Origin: Halovulum marinum
Lineage (GTDB): Bacteria > Pseudomonadota > Alphaproteobacteria > Rhodobacterales > Rhodobacteraceae
NCBI RefSeq assembly: GCF_009697225.1
Contig: NZ_WIND01000010.1
Span: forward strand, 62,001-126,000
Direction of reading: 5' to 3'
Length of the DNA: 64,000 nt
The notes below the pieces were generated by a model. The model saw only the letters and a list, made by a program, of their open reading frames with translations, searched no databases and was not told where the DNA came from. The translations under genes were made by a program, and so were the position numbers. Every line of letters starts with the position of its first letter. The first letter of the stretch is position 1. Positions 55,037 through 63,755 of the stretch are shown in pieces.

Positions 55037-58000
55037 ATGAAAAGTAGTAACTTCGCCCATCTCGAACCCGACTTCCCCGCCGTCCACGGGGCGGCGACTT
55101 CGGCTGAGCGGCTGGCGATGTCGGAGCCCGAGGCGGCGGCGATCCTGGCGGGCAAGGCGGTAGAGCTGGCGCTCGGCTGGGCCTTCGCCCATGACGCGGG
55201 CCTGACGCCCCCCGCCCAGACCGGCGCGAGCCGGATGATCAACGATCCGGACCTGCGGACCATCATGGGGCAGAAGGTCCACGCCAAGGCGCGCTTCATC
55301 AACCTCGTCCGCAACAAGTCCGCCCACGACGGATCGAACCTGAAACCCGAGGGCGCGCGCCAGGTGGTCGAGGAACTCCACCACGTCCTGCACTGGTTCG
55401 GCCGAACATATGCCCGCCGCCAGAAGCCGCCCGAGCCGAACGATTTCGACCCCGCCCCGCTGACCGCCCGGCTCGACCTGATCCGCGAGGCCCGCGGGCG
55501 CATCCAGAGCACCGAGAAGGCCCTGGAGGCGCGCACCGAGGAACTGGAAGACCTCCGCGCCCGCTACGCCAGCCTCGACGACGAATTGAAGGCCAAGCGC
55601 GCCGAGGTCGCCAACGCCCGTCTCGAGCTCAAGACGGACACCCACGACTACAACGAGGCCACCACCCGCCTGCGCCTGATCGACCTGCTGCTGGCCGAAT
55701 CCGGCTGGACCGACCTGAAGGAAGGCCGAGATCTCGAATACCGGGTGGAGCCAATGCCCAACGAGAAAGGCTTTGGTTTCGCCGACTACGTTCTGTGGGG
55801 CGCGGACGGCTTGCCGCTGGCCGTGGTCGAGGCCAAGCGCACCCGGCGGTCTCCGTCGGAGGGGCAGCAGCAAGCAAAACTCTACGCGGACGCCCTTGAG
55901 CAGATGCACGGCCGCCGCCCGGTGATCTTCTACACCAATGGCTACGAGCACTGGATCTGGGATGACGCGCGCAACATCCCGCCGCGCCGCTTGGGCGGCT
56001 TCAAGACGGCCCAGGAACTGGGCGAGATGATCGCCCGCCGGAAGGATGCGGAGCTGCTCGCTGCGCAGAAGCCCAAGGCGGCAATCGCCGGGCGCCCCTA
56101 CCAGACCCGCGCCCTGACCCGCATCGCCGAGCATTTCGACGCCGGCTCCCGCAAGGCGCTGCTTGTGATGGCGACGGGCACCGGAAAGACACGAACCGTC
56201 ATCGCCCTTGTGGACATGATGATCCGCGCCGGCCTGGTGAAGCGCGCCCTGTTTCTCGCCGACCGCGTTAGCCTGGTCCGTCAGGCCCGCAACGCCTTTG
56301 TAGCGCATCTGCCCGACAGCGCTCCGGTGAACCTCGTGACGGACCCAACGGGGACCGGCCGCGTCTTTGTCTCGACGTATCCGACGATGATGAACCTCAT
56401 CGACCGGGCCGACAGCAGCGGCCGCCGGTTCGGCCCGGGCCACTTCGACCTCGTGATCATCGACGAGGCTCACCGGTCGATCTACAAGCGCTACCGCGCG
56501 ATCTTCGAATGGTTCGACAGCTACCTGGTGGGCCTGACCGCAACCCCTCGCGACGAGGTGGACCGCGACACCTACCGGCTGTTCGACCTCAATCCCGGCC
56601 ACCCCACGGACTTCTACGGCCTTGAGGAAGCGATCGAGGACGACTTCCTCGTGCCTTTCGACCCCATCTCCCTGCCGACGCGCTTCATGCGCGAGGGCAT
56701 CCGCTACGACGATCTGTCGGACGAGGAGAAGGATCAGTGGGATGAGCTCGACTGGGGCGAAACTGGTCGGCGCGATGAGGTGACGGCGGGCGAAATCAAC
56801 AAGTATCTCTTCAACCGGGACACGGTCGACAAGGTGCTCGCCCACGTCATGCAGTATGGCATCCACGTCGATGGTGGAGACAAAATCGGCAAAACGATTA
56901 TTTTCGCTGCGAACAAGCCGCACGCGAAGTTCATCGAGGAGCGCTTCAACGCCGGTTGGCCGAACTACGGAGGGACCTTCGCGCGTCGCATCGTGCATGG
57001 CGAGAGCTACGCGCAGAGCCTGATCGAAGCCTTCGAGATTCCGAGCAAGGAACCCCAAATCGCAATCTCGGTCGACATGCTCGACACCGGCGTCGATGTC
57101 CCGGAGGTGGTCAATCTCGTCTTCTTCAAAATGGTGCGGTCGAAGACGAAGTTCTGGCAGATGGTGGGCCGCGGCACGCGGCTGTGCCCTGATCTTTTCG
57201 GTCCCGGGACGCGGAAAACAGAGTTCCGCATCTTCGATGTCTGCGGCAACCTCGAGTTCTTCGGCTCAAATCCGGAGCTTTCCGATCCGAGCGTGCCGAA
57301 GTCGCTCACAGAACGACTGATCGAGGCCCGCTTGAAGATCGCTCAGGCCATCGACGAGCCACAGCCCCTGATCAATAACATTCCCGATGGCAGCGATCAC
57401 GGCAATGCGGCAACGCAGGAAGAGCTCACCGAAGTTCGGCGGGGGCTCGTTCATGATGTTCGGCGGTTCGTCCTGGGCCTCGATATCTCTTCCTTCGTCG
57501 TGCGGCGACACCTGCGCGAAGTCGAGACTTGGCAAGCCGACGATGCGCCCTGGTCGGCGTTGCCCGAGAGCGCGGCCGAGGAACTGTCGGAACTCGCCGC
57601 CCTCCCAAGCAGCGCAGACCTCGGCGGCGAGGAAGCCAAAAGATTCGACCTACTGGTGTTCGAGCTACAGCTCGCCCTCATGGGGCGATCGACGAGGATG
57701 GAATCCTGTCGGCGCAAACTGAGCGACATCGTAACTGCACTTTCTTCGAAAATGGTAATCCCGGCTGTGGCACGACATGCCGAGTTGATCGAGGAAATTC
57801 TGACTGACACGTGGTGGACTGGCCTGACTGTTCCAATCGTCGAACGTGCCCGTCTTCGTCTGCGCGAGATCGTTCACTTGATAGACCAGGGGTCGCGCAC
57901 GATCCTCTACACGGATTTCGAGGATGAACTCGGTGCGCCAACAGGAGTGGTGTTGAACCCTGTCGCAGACTTCGCGGCATTCAAGAAGAGGGCCAGAGAA

Positions 58001-58468
58001 TTCCTGCTGCAACATGAAGATCATGTCGCGCTGCGCAAGCTAAGGATGGGAAGGCCGTTGACAGCCTTGGACATCGAGCAGCTTGAAACGATGTTCCTCG
58101 AAGCAGGCATTGGCTCGGCAGAGGACATCTCTATCGCGAAAAGCGCGGAGAGCGCACAAGTGCGCGGGTTTGGGGTATTTCTGCGGTCCTTGGTCGGGCT
58201 GGATCGTGGCGCGGCTCAGAAGCACTTCGCCGGGTTCATCGCCGATGGTAAGTCAGCCGATCAGATCGAGTTCGTCGGCATGGTGATCGAGCATCTGTGC
58301 AAAAACGGCATCGTCGACCCCGGCATGCTCTATGACAGCCCTTTTACTGATCGGGCACCTGACGGTCCCGACGGAGTCTTCGATGAGGCAGAGGTGGACG
58401 ATTTCCTGACGCGTGTGCGCCAGATGAACCGGACAGCCACCGTCGAGGGGTCGGCGGAGGCAAGTTGA
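55037..58468 (+). CDS. hsdR: Type I restriction endonuclease motor subunit
   Basis: A 1143-residue HsdR of the EcoEI type. N-terminal DUF4145-like domain (about 1-130), a coiled coil (about 150-205), nuclease motif FADYVLWGADGLPLAVVEAK (Asp...Glu-x-Lys, about 247-266), helicase Walker A VMATGTGKTRT (about 377-387), DEAH box IIDEAHRSIYKRY (about 474), DMLDTGVDVPEVVNL and QMVGRGTRLCPD of the second helicase half. The C terminus would bind the methylase. The first eight or so codons still belong to the low-GC patch. Confidence 0.95.
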   Translation: MKSSNFAHLEPDFPAVHGAATSAERLAMSEPEAAAILAGKAVELALGWAFAHDAGLTPPAQTGASRMINDPDLRTIMGQKVHAKARFINLVRNKSAHDGSNLKPEGARQVVEELHHVLHWFGRTYARRQKPPEPNDFDPAPLTARLDLIREARGRIQSTEKALEARTEELEDLRARYASLDDELKAKRAEVANARLELKTDTHDYNEATTRLRLIDLLLAESGWTDLKEGRDLEYRVEPMPNEKGFGFADYVLWGADGLPLAVVEAKRTRRSPSEGQQQAKLYADALEQMHGRRPVIFYTNGYEHWIWDDARNIPPRRLGGFKTAQELGEMIARRKDAELLAAQKPKAAIAGRPYQTRALTRIAEHFDAGSRKALLVMATGTGKTRTVIALVDMMIRAGLVKRALFLADRVSLVRQARNAFVAHLPDSAPVNLVTDPTGTGRVFVSTYPTMMNLIDRADSSGRRFGPGHFDLVIIDEAHRSIYKRYRAIFEWFDSYLVGLTATPRDEVDRDTYRLFDLNPGHPTDFYGLEEAIEDDFLVPFDPISLPTRFMREGIRYDDLSDEEKDQWDELDWGETGRRDEVTAGEINKYLFNRDTVDKVLAHVMQYGIHVDGGDKIGKTIIFAANKPHAKFIEERFNAGWPNYGGTFARRIVHGESYAQSLIEAFEIPSKEPQIAISVDMLDTGVDVPEVVNLVFFKMVRSKTKFWQMVGRGTRLCPDLFGPGTRKTEFRIFDVCGNLEFFGSNPELSDPSVPKSLTERLIEARLKIAQAIDEPQPLINNIPDGSDHGNAATQEELTEVRRGLVHDVRRFVLGLDISSFVVRRHLREVETWQADDAPWSALPESAAEELSELAALPSSADLGGEEAKRFDLLVFELQLALMGRSTRMESCRRKLSDIVTALSSKMVIPAVARHAELIEEILTDTWWTGLTVPIVERARLRLREIVHLIDQGSRTILYTDFEDELGAPTGVVLNPVADFAAFKKRAREFLLQHEDHVALRKLRMGRPLTALDIEQLETMFLEAGIGSAEDISIAKSAESAQVRGFGVFLRSLVGLDRGAAQKHFAGFIADGKSADQIEFVGMVIEHLCKNGIVDPGMLYDSPFTDRAPDGPDGVFDEAEVDDFLTRVRQMNRTATVEGSAEAS

Positions 58469-58501
58469 TCTCGTCACGCCTGTTCTACCGTGATGGCCGC
58501 T

Positions 58502-58553
58502 TTCTTGGGGATTCTTGGGGTTCCTGAGGTTCCTGAGGTTCCACGAGGTTCTC
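58502..58553 (+). repeat. Degenerate 9-10 bp tandem repeat after hsdR
   Basis: TTCTTGGGGA, TTCTTGGGG, TTCCTGAGG, TTCCTGAGG, TTCCACGAGG in a row, 33 bases after the hsdR stop, followed by an AT-rich stretch with TTTTT runs. No gene in 58469-58562. Confidence 0.75.
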
Positions 58554-58562
58554 GTTCGCTTT

Positions 58563-58961
58563 TTACCTTACAGTTTCTTGGCTTTGCGTATCGCGCCCCG
58601 ACAGTCGTCCGGATTTTTTAGACAATATTTCGGGTTTTTCCAGCACATTCACGAAAATTTCGTCCAGCGCGCCGGTATCGGCGGACGGATACCGGCGCGT
58701 TTCAGCCGAGGACACGCGCCGATCAGACAATTTTGCGGTGGTTCCAGACATTCCTGCGGGGTCGCGAGCACATTTTTTCTTCCGACAGCCTGAACTCGGA
58801 CCGATCTCCCTCCTGACAAACGGAGAGAGCACATGTCCATCTTCGGCGTCGGCCCGGTTGCCAATACGTTTCACGAGAAACCCCAGAAACGCCCTGCGCC
58901 CGTCCAGCAATGCACGTTGGGTCGATGATTCACTGTTTTTTTCTTCTATATTGCCGTTCAT
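58563..58961 (-). pseudogene. Truncated ECF sigma factor (N-terminal part)
   Basis: ATG 58961 has a strong AAGGAG eight bases upstream. The first 41 residues, including RRAFLGFLVKRIGNRADAED, match the start of sigma region 2 of ECF sigma factors. After codon 41 (58839) the resemblance stops and a Ser/Arg-rich unrelated tail runs to 58563. Region 4 is missing. It lies 31 bases downstream of lgt on the same strand, so it was probably part of that operon. Confidence 0.5.
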
Positions 58962-58992
58962 TCAAGTTTCTCCTTTTCGTGGCTCCTTTCGA

Positions 58993-59916
58993 TCACGCGA
59001 CCGTATTCGGCCTCTGGTCGGCTGCGCTTCCGGAGCGTCTGAACGAGTACAGAATCAGAGCCAGTCCGGTCAGGATCATCGGTGCGGAAAGCACTTGACC
59101 CATTGTTAGCCCCCATTCGCCGAAATGAAGCGCGTGACCGATCGGATTTTCAGTGGTCACGAACTGCAAGTCCGGCTGCCGGAACAGTTCCACGAAGCTT
59201 CGGGCAAGGCCGTAGCCAATCAGAAATGCGCCGGTCAGCGCTCCGGGGATCTTCAGCCATCCGCGGCGCCAGGCGAGATAGAGCAGGAGCGTTCCGAGCA
59301 GCAGCCCTTCCAGAAGCGCCTCGTAGAGCTGCGAAGGATGGCGGGCGCAGAGCCCGGTGATGCCTTCACAGGCCTGCGCCGCCTCGCCCGGAAAGATCAC
59401 CGCCCATGGAACATCCGTCGGTCGCCCCCAAAGCTCGTTGTTGGTGAAATTCGCCAGCCGCCCCAGAAACAGCCCCGGCGGGGTTGCCAGCGCAAGCAGG
59501 TCGGCGGTGCCGAGCAGGGATGCGTTCTGACGAAGACAGAAAATCAGCGTTGCGACGGCGACACCCGCAAAACCGCCGTGGAACGACATACCGCCCTGCC
59601 ATACCTTGAGGATGTCCAGCGGGTTAGCGAGATAGTAGCCGGGCTGATAAAACAGCACGAAGCCCAGGCGCCCGCCGACGATCACGCCCAGTACGATCCA
59701 TGTCAAAAGGTTCTCGATCTGCTGGCGATCAAGCGGCGGACCGGCCGGGTGCCAGAGTGCCGGGCGACTGACAGCCGCCACGCAGATGCGCCATCCGATG
59801 AGGAGGCCGGCGATATAGGCAAGCGCGTACCAGCGCAGCGCGAAGGTGAAACTGCCAATCTCGATCGAGAACAGGTCGGTTCCGATGTCGGGAAATGGTA
59901 TCGCTGCAGTCAGCAT
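58993..59916 (-). CDS. lgt: Prolipoprotein diacylglyceryl transferase
   Basis: Inner-membrane enzyme that lipidates the lipobox cysteine of lipoproteins, 307 residues, seven helices. Family blocks: [24 protein letters not shown] (essential His), the signature [32 protein letters not shown] and [15 protein letters not shown]. All key residues seem intact. Its setting, among TVP38, DUF302 and Met-rich EF-hand genes, suggests an accessory copy on a stress island rather than the housekeeping gene. Confidence 0.93.
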   Translation of the reverse strand: MLTAAIPFPDIGTDLFSIEIGSFTFALRWYALAYIAGLLIGWRICVAAVSRPALWHPAGPPLDRQQIENLLTWIVLGVIVGGRLGFVLFYQPGYYLANPLDILKVWQGGMSFHGGFAGVAVATLIFCLRQNASLLGTADLLALATPPGLFLGRLANFTNNELWGRPTDVPWAVIFPGEAAQACEGITGLCARHPSQLYEALLEGLLLGTLLLYLAWRRGWLKIPGALTGAFLIGYGLARSFVELFRQPDLQFVTTENPIGHALHFGEWGLTMGQVLSAPMILTGLALILYSFRRSGSAADQRPNTVA

Positions 59917-60012
59917 GGAAAAGGTCCCTGTTTCTTGTGGTGGAATCGGAAACCGAGATGCCGATGGCGCTCGTTCCCGGGCGGTGGTTTCGGACGGTAC
60001 GGTGTATCGCGA

Positions 60013-60699
60013 TCAATCATGGCGCGATCCACGTCGTTGCCAGTCTCTGATACCGATGATGACGAGCGGGGTCAGGGTCAGCGCGCCCAGCCCGATTGCA
60101 GCCCAGGCCGCACGGGAGGTGTCTCCGCTGACGGCTTCGTTTCCGAAATGCGCGAGCACGAAACTGGCAGGAATGATCCCGGCCAGGGTGGCCAGACCGA
60201 AGCGCCAGAAATGCAACCGGCTGAGCCCCGCGGCATAGCTGACGATATCGAATGAAACGAATGGCAGCAGCCGACTGATAAAAACCGTGAATGTCAGCGC
60301 GTTCTGAGAACCGAGCCAGCCGGCATCGACCTTGTCACCGAACCACCGCCGCATCGCGTCGCGGCCAAGGAACCGGGCGAGCCCGAAGGCTGCGAGAGCG
60401 CCGAGTTCGGCACCGAGAACAACGTAGACGGTTCCGAGAGTGTGGCCGTATGCGGCACCCGCGGCCAATGCGATGGGTGCACTTGGGATCGGCGTGGCCA
60501 CGATCGCGGTTGTCATCAGCCCCACGACCACGATTGGTCCCCAGATGCCTGCGGCCGCGACCCATGCTGATATCCTGTCTCTGTTCAATCCGGCCAGGGT
60601 GTCGGACACAGGTCCGAAGGCAAGGGCCAGCAGGACGGCCACAAAGACCAGCGCGACGGCGGCCCTGAGAGCAGGTGGAACGGTATGGCCGCGGTCCAT
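60013..60699 (-). CDS. TVP38/TMEM64 family membrane protein
   Basis: A 228-residue inner-membrane protein of the VTT/SNARE-associated family. PIPSAPIALAAGAAYG, GTVYVVLGAELGALAAFGLA and RLLPFVSFDIVSYAAGLSRL carry the two re-entrant motifs. Function is not settled; relatives are lipid scramblase-like or linked to mercury/selenite handling. It starts seven bases after the upstream gene and precedes lgt by 96 bases. Confidence 0.88.
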   Translation of the reverse strand: MDRGHTVPPALRAAVALVFVAVLLALAFGPVSDTLAGLNRDRISAWVAAAGIWGPIVVVGLMTTAIVATPIPSAPIALAAGAAYGHTLGTVYVVLGAELGALAAFGLARFLGRDAMRRWFGDKVDAGWLGSQNALTFTVFISRLLPFVSFDIVSYAAGLSRLHFWRFGLATLAGIIPASFVLAHFGNEAVSGDTSRAAWAAIGLGALTLTPLVIIGIRDWQRRGSRHD

Positions 60700-60706
60700 C
60701 TGCGCC

Positions 60707-61132
60707 TCATGTCAGGTAAAGGACGAACAGAAAGGCCGCCGCCAGCAGATCGAACACGACACAGAAAGGGATATACCATCGCGGTACCCGCGCGCCGAAA
60801 AGGCCATTGTGGTGCGCCAGGTCCCATAGCGCATGCGCCGCGAGCCCGGCAGGCAAGGCCATCGGATGCCAGAGCAACCCTAGCACGGCAGTCAGGCCGT
60901 ATAGAACGGCCACTGCCAGTTCCAGCCAGAACGCGGTTCTGGAATCCGAAGCGGCACCGAACCCGACATACGCGCCGCCGATCAGGGCCAGCGTGACTGC
61001 GGCAATTGCGACGGATACATCCTGCGCGACCATCAGGTGAACGGGCGCGAAGACGAGAAACAACACCGCCCCAAGGCCACTTGAGCCAACTATCTCGTAG
61101 GTTTGTCGATCTTGAATGTGGTCGCCAGACAT
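60707..61132 (-). CDS. Small membrane protein of unknown function
   Basis: A 141-residue protein with four hydrophobic helices and a conserved-looking AAHALWDLAHHNGLFGARVP segment whose three histidines could bind metal. ATG 61132 is preferred over the frame beginning at 61174, which adds 14 polar residues. It is co-directional with TVP38 and lgt. Resembles uncharacterised membrane proteins of similar islands; no function assigned. Confidence 0.65.
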   Translation of the reverse strand: MSGDHIQDRQTYEIVGSSGLGAVLFLVFAPVHLMVAQDVSVAIAAVTLALIGGAYVGFGAASDSRTAFWLELAVAVLYGLTAVLGLLWHPMALPAGLAAHALWDLAHHNGLFGARVPRWYIPFCVVFDLLAAAFLFVLYLT

Positions 61133-61221
61133 TCCCGTATTGCCTCGATCTTGGTTGCTCCGGTTCCATGCCAATATGGCAATTCCAGTAACTGGAAGGT
61201 CAATAGTACCGCGAGCAAAAA

Positions 61222-61608
61222 TCAGACTGCGTCCAAAGCCGGCCGCAGCAAGTCGCGGACTTGGCCGGCCACCGCATCCAGGTCGGCATTCTCTACCGCT
61301 TGCATCGACGCCACAGGGTCAATGGCGCTGATTTCGGTGTCTGCGTCTACTTGGCGCAGAATAACGTTACAGGGCAGCATCGCGCCGATGCGCGGCTCGA
61401 TCTCGATTGCCTTGTGAGCCATGCCCGGATTGCAGGCGCCAAGGATGCGATAAGGCGGCATCTCAACGTTCAGTTTCTTTTTCATCGTCGCCTTCACGTC
61501 AATCTCGGTCAGTACGCCGAAGCCCTTTTCTGCCAATGCGTCTTGAACGAGCGATTCGGCGTCGTCTATGGCGACATCTTTCAAAACGCGATCATAGGTA
61601 TAAGCCAA
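61222..61608 (-). CDS. DUF302 protein
   Basis: A 128-residue cytosolic protein of the DUF302 family, identified by AYTYDRVLKDVAIDDAESLV (given to 20 residues), KGFGVLTEIDVKATMKKKL, YRILGACNPGMAHKAI and GAMLPCNVILRQ. The two cysteines are the family's conserved pair region. TTG 61608 is chosen because AGGGAGAA precedes it by seven bases. DUF302 proteins occur often with thiol and metal-stress genes. Confidence 0.85.
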   Translation of the reverse strand: MAYTYDRVLKDVAIDDAESLVQDALAEKGFGVLTEIDVKATMKKKLNVEMPPYRILGACNPGMAHKAIEIEPRIGAMLPCNVILRQVDADTEISAIDPVASMQAVENADLDAVAGQVRDLLRPALDAV

Positions 61609-61757
61609 TTCGGTTTTCTCCCTTTCGGATTCACGGCGGTTGCAAGTCCCTGTCTGGAAGCCGCAATTCCGAACGCGGTCTGGCTTTGGCGTCCGGATGT
61701 TTTGCAGGTCAGAGTTTTTCGGGGAATCGGCGCCGGACAGAGCCGGCGCCAGACCGC

Positions 61758-62279
61758 TCAATTGTCGTTCATCATGGTTCCGTCGCCCATGCCCTGGCCA
61801 TTGCCGGGCTGAACCGGCGGCTGTGCCATGTTCGACCGCATCATCTGCATCCGTTCCATCATTTCGGCGGGTGCCGTCATCTCTTCCGGCGTCACCGCGC
61901 CGTCACCGTCAGCATCGAGGTGCTGGAAGCGATCCACCATCTTTTCGCGGATCATCGCGCTGTGAAGTGTTTCGAACTCGGCAATCGAAAGGGTCCCGTC
62001 GCCGTCGCTGTCGAATTCCGTGAGCTTGGCCTGCAGCTGTGAGCGCATCTCGTCGGGCGTGACCTTGCCATCGCCGTCGGCGTCGAACATCTGCATCATG
62101 CCGCCACCAGTCGGGCCCATACCGCCCATCATGCCGCCGCCCATCATGTTTCCATGCATGCGCTGCATCATTTCCATCATTCCGTCCGGGCCCCCCATCT
62201 TGCCCATCATGCCGGGGCCGCCGCTCTGCATCATGCCAGGCCCGGACCTGGTGCCGGGCGGCGCCGCCTGCAGCTTCAA
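61758..62279 (-). CDS. Met-rich EF-hand protein, probably missing its signal peptide
   Basis: A 173-residue protein with a Met/Gly/His-rich first third (MMGKMGGPDGMMEMMQRMHG) that could bind copper or silver, and three EF-hand loops: DADGDGKVTPDE, DSDGDGTLSIAE, DADGDGAVTPEE. Relatives are periplasmic and begin with a signal peptide. Here the start (MKLQAAPPGTRSGPG) is not one and overlaps the opposite-strand fragment at 62262. The true 5' end has probably been lost. Confidence 0.75.
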   Translation of the reverse strand: MKLQAAPPGTRSGPGMMQSGGPGMMGKMGGPDGMMEMMQRMHGNMMGGGMMGGMGPTGGGMMQMFDADGDGKVTPDEMRSQLQAKLTEFDSDGDGTLSIAEFETLHSAMIREKMVDRFQHLDADGDGAVTPEEMTAPAEMMERMQMMRSNMAQPPVQPGNGQGMGDGTMMNDN

Positions 62280-62552
62280 CTACACCACGGGCAGCCCGCC
62301 CTCGCTGGTGCTGGGCGAAATGGACGGCGCGGTCGCCGGGCTCGTCAAGCTGAGCGGTGATCTGGTCCGGATCGAGCAGACCGCGCCCGGCGAGCTGGGC
62401 ACCGAGGGGCTGACGATTCGGCTCGGCCCCGCCGGGGGGGGGCGGAGACGCTGGAAGGCGTCGGGGCGGAACCGGTCGAGGCGACCATGACGCTCGAACT
62501 CGATGCCGGGCTCACTGCTGGATATCGCGGCTTCTACAGTTGTGGGGCGTGA
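62262..62552 (+). pseudogene. Fragment of an exported protein gene, frameshifted at a G-run
   Basis: Frame 1 reads CSFNYTTGSPPSLVLGEMDG, GLVKLSGDLVRIEQTAPGEL and TIRLGPAGG, like the mature part of a small lipoprotein. It stops making sense at nine G residues (62434-62442). In another frame it continues AETLEGVGAEPVEATMTLEL to YRGFYSCGA and a stop at 62550, two bases before the glutaredoxin start. Seven or ten G would keep one frame. The 5' end is missing. Family not identified. Confidence 0.5.
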
Positions 62553-62553
62553 C

Positions 62554-62779
62554 ATGAACCAGCTGACAAGCATCCAGACGCAGACGGCAAAGCTCTACCG
62601 GATGGTCATGCCGGACCACCTTTGCCCCTATGGCCTGAAATCCAAAGACCTGCTGGAACGGCAGGGCTACGAGGTCGAGGACCACCATTTGACCAGCCGC
62701 GCGGAAACCGACGCCTTCATGAAGAAGCACGGGGTCGAGACGACGCCGCAGACCTGGATCGGCGGCTACGAGGATCAGC
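62554..62779 (+). pseudogene. Glutaredoxin gene, 3' end lost
   Basis: ATG 62554 opens a glutaredoxin with MPDHLCPYGLKSKDLLERQG (active-site CPYG) and VETTPQTWIGG. After GGYED (about 62778) the family sequence breaks off and an unrelated, frame-shifted tail follows. About 75 of the expected residues remain. It directly follows the fragment upstream, like an operon. The break coincides with the beginning of cyclase-like sequence. Confidence 0.65.
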
Positions 62780-63607
62780 GAAGATCAAAGAACGCAGACG
62801 GTTGCAACTCTTCTGAACCACTGGAAGGGACAGATTGCGCGTCAGGAGGTTCTCAATCCGACCGAACCAAGCTTCGACTTCCACGATCAGCCGCTGCCGC
62901 TCCGCCAGATCAAGTTTATCGAGCTCTCGCCGTCCCGGTCGCTCCGTCTCTCTGTGGTCTCTGCATTCGCGGACCTTTCGGGCTTCACCGCCTATATCGA
63001 TGAGGCGGTGAAGCAGGGAGCGGTCGCGGAAGCAGTAAAGGCCCTCTACGTGCTGCGCGCTGAATTCCAGAATGTAGTGGAGGCGGATTTCGGGGGGCGT
63101 AAGGTCCGCTTCATCGGCGACTGCATCCACGCCGTCCTCGCGAATGGCAGCGGCCGCACGGCCGAGCCCCGACAAAGTGTCGCCACAGCCGTTGAGGCCG
63201 CCGCTGCGCTTCACTCGTCGTTCGCAATCTGCCAAACGGCCCTACCGAACACTCGGCGGCTCGGGCTCGCGATCGGTCTTGAACATGGTGTGACACCGAT
63301 CACCCGCCTCGGCATACGGGGGGTCCGATCTGTCAGGGTCGCCTCGAGCGTAGCCTGCTGCCAGTCCGAGAAAGAGCAGAAGGCGCTTCTGACGAACGGT
63401 GTCCGCGTCGGACCCCGTGCCTTCGGGTTGATGCCGGCAGCAGTCCTGCCGCTGTTCGATCGGCACGGTTCTGCGGATGTGCTTGACTACGACGATGTCT
63501 GTGCCGGTTCTGGAAAGGTGGCTGCTGCGGCCGCGACGCCTGCTGCCGTAGTCCGGTCTCCGGTCGTGCAATCGCCCCATCTGGGCCGGGCCCACTTTCG
63601 GGGATGA
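62780..63607 (+). pseudogene. Nucleotide cyclase-domain gene, 5' end lost
   Basis: Class III adenylate/guanylate cyclase-like domain: LLNHWKGQIARQEVLNPTEP, IKFIELSPSRSLRLSVVSAF, ADLSGFTAYIDEAV (first metal Asp), VRFIGDCIHAVLA (second metal Asp), GVRSVRVASSVACCQSEKEQ and DVLDYDDVC. No ATG, GTG or TTG precedes this homology in frame; a stop lies at 62720. GTG 62954 is too far inside the domain. The N terminus has been removed at the junction with the glutaredoxin gene. The cyclase residues themselves are intact. Confidence 0.7.
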
Positions 63608-63755
63608 TCGTCTCGCTGGCACATCTCCTCGGTGCAGCACCACCTTGGGTCAAGGCCCAAGTGACGGAACCTGGCACCGCGAACATAAGTGTCCACCCGC
63701 CTCGCGCGAGCGGTGCTCTGACTCCCGGTTTCGATCTCGTCCTCCGCATGGACAG

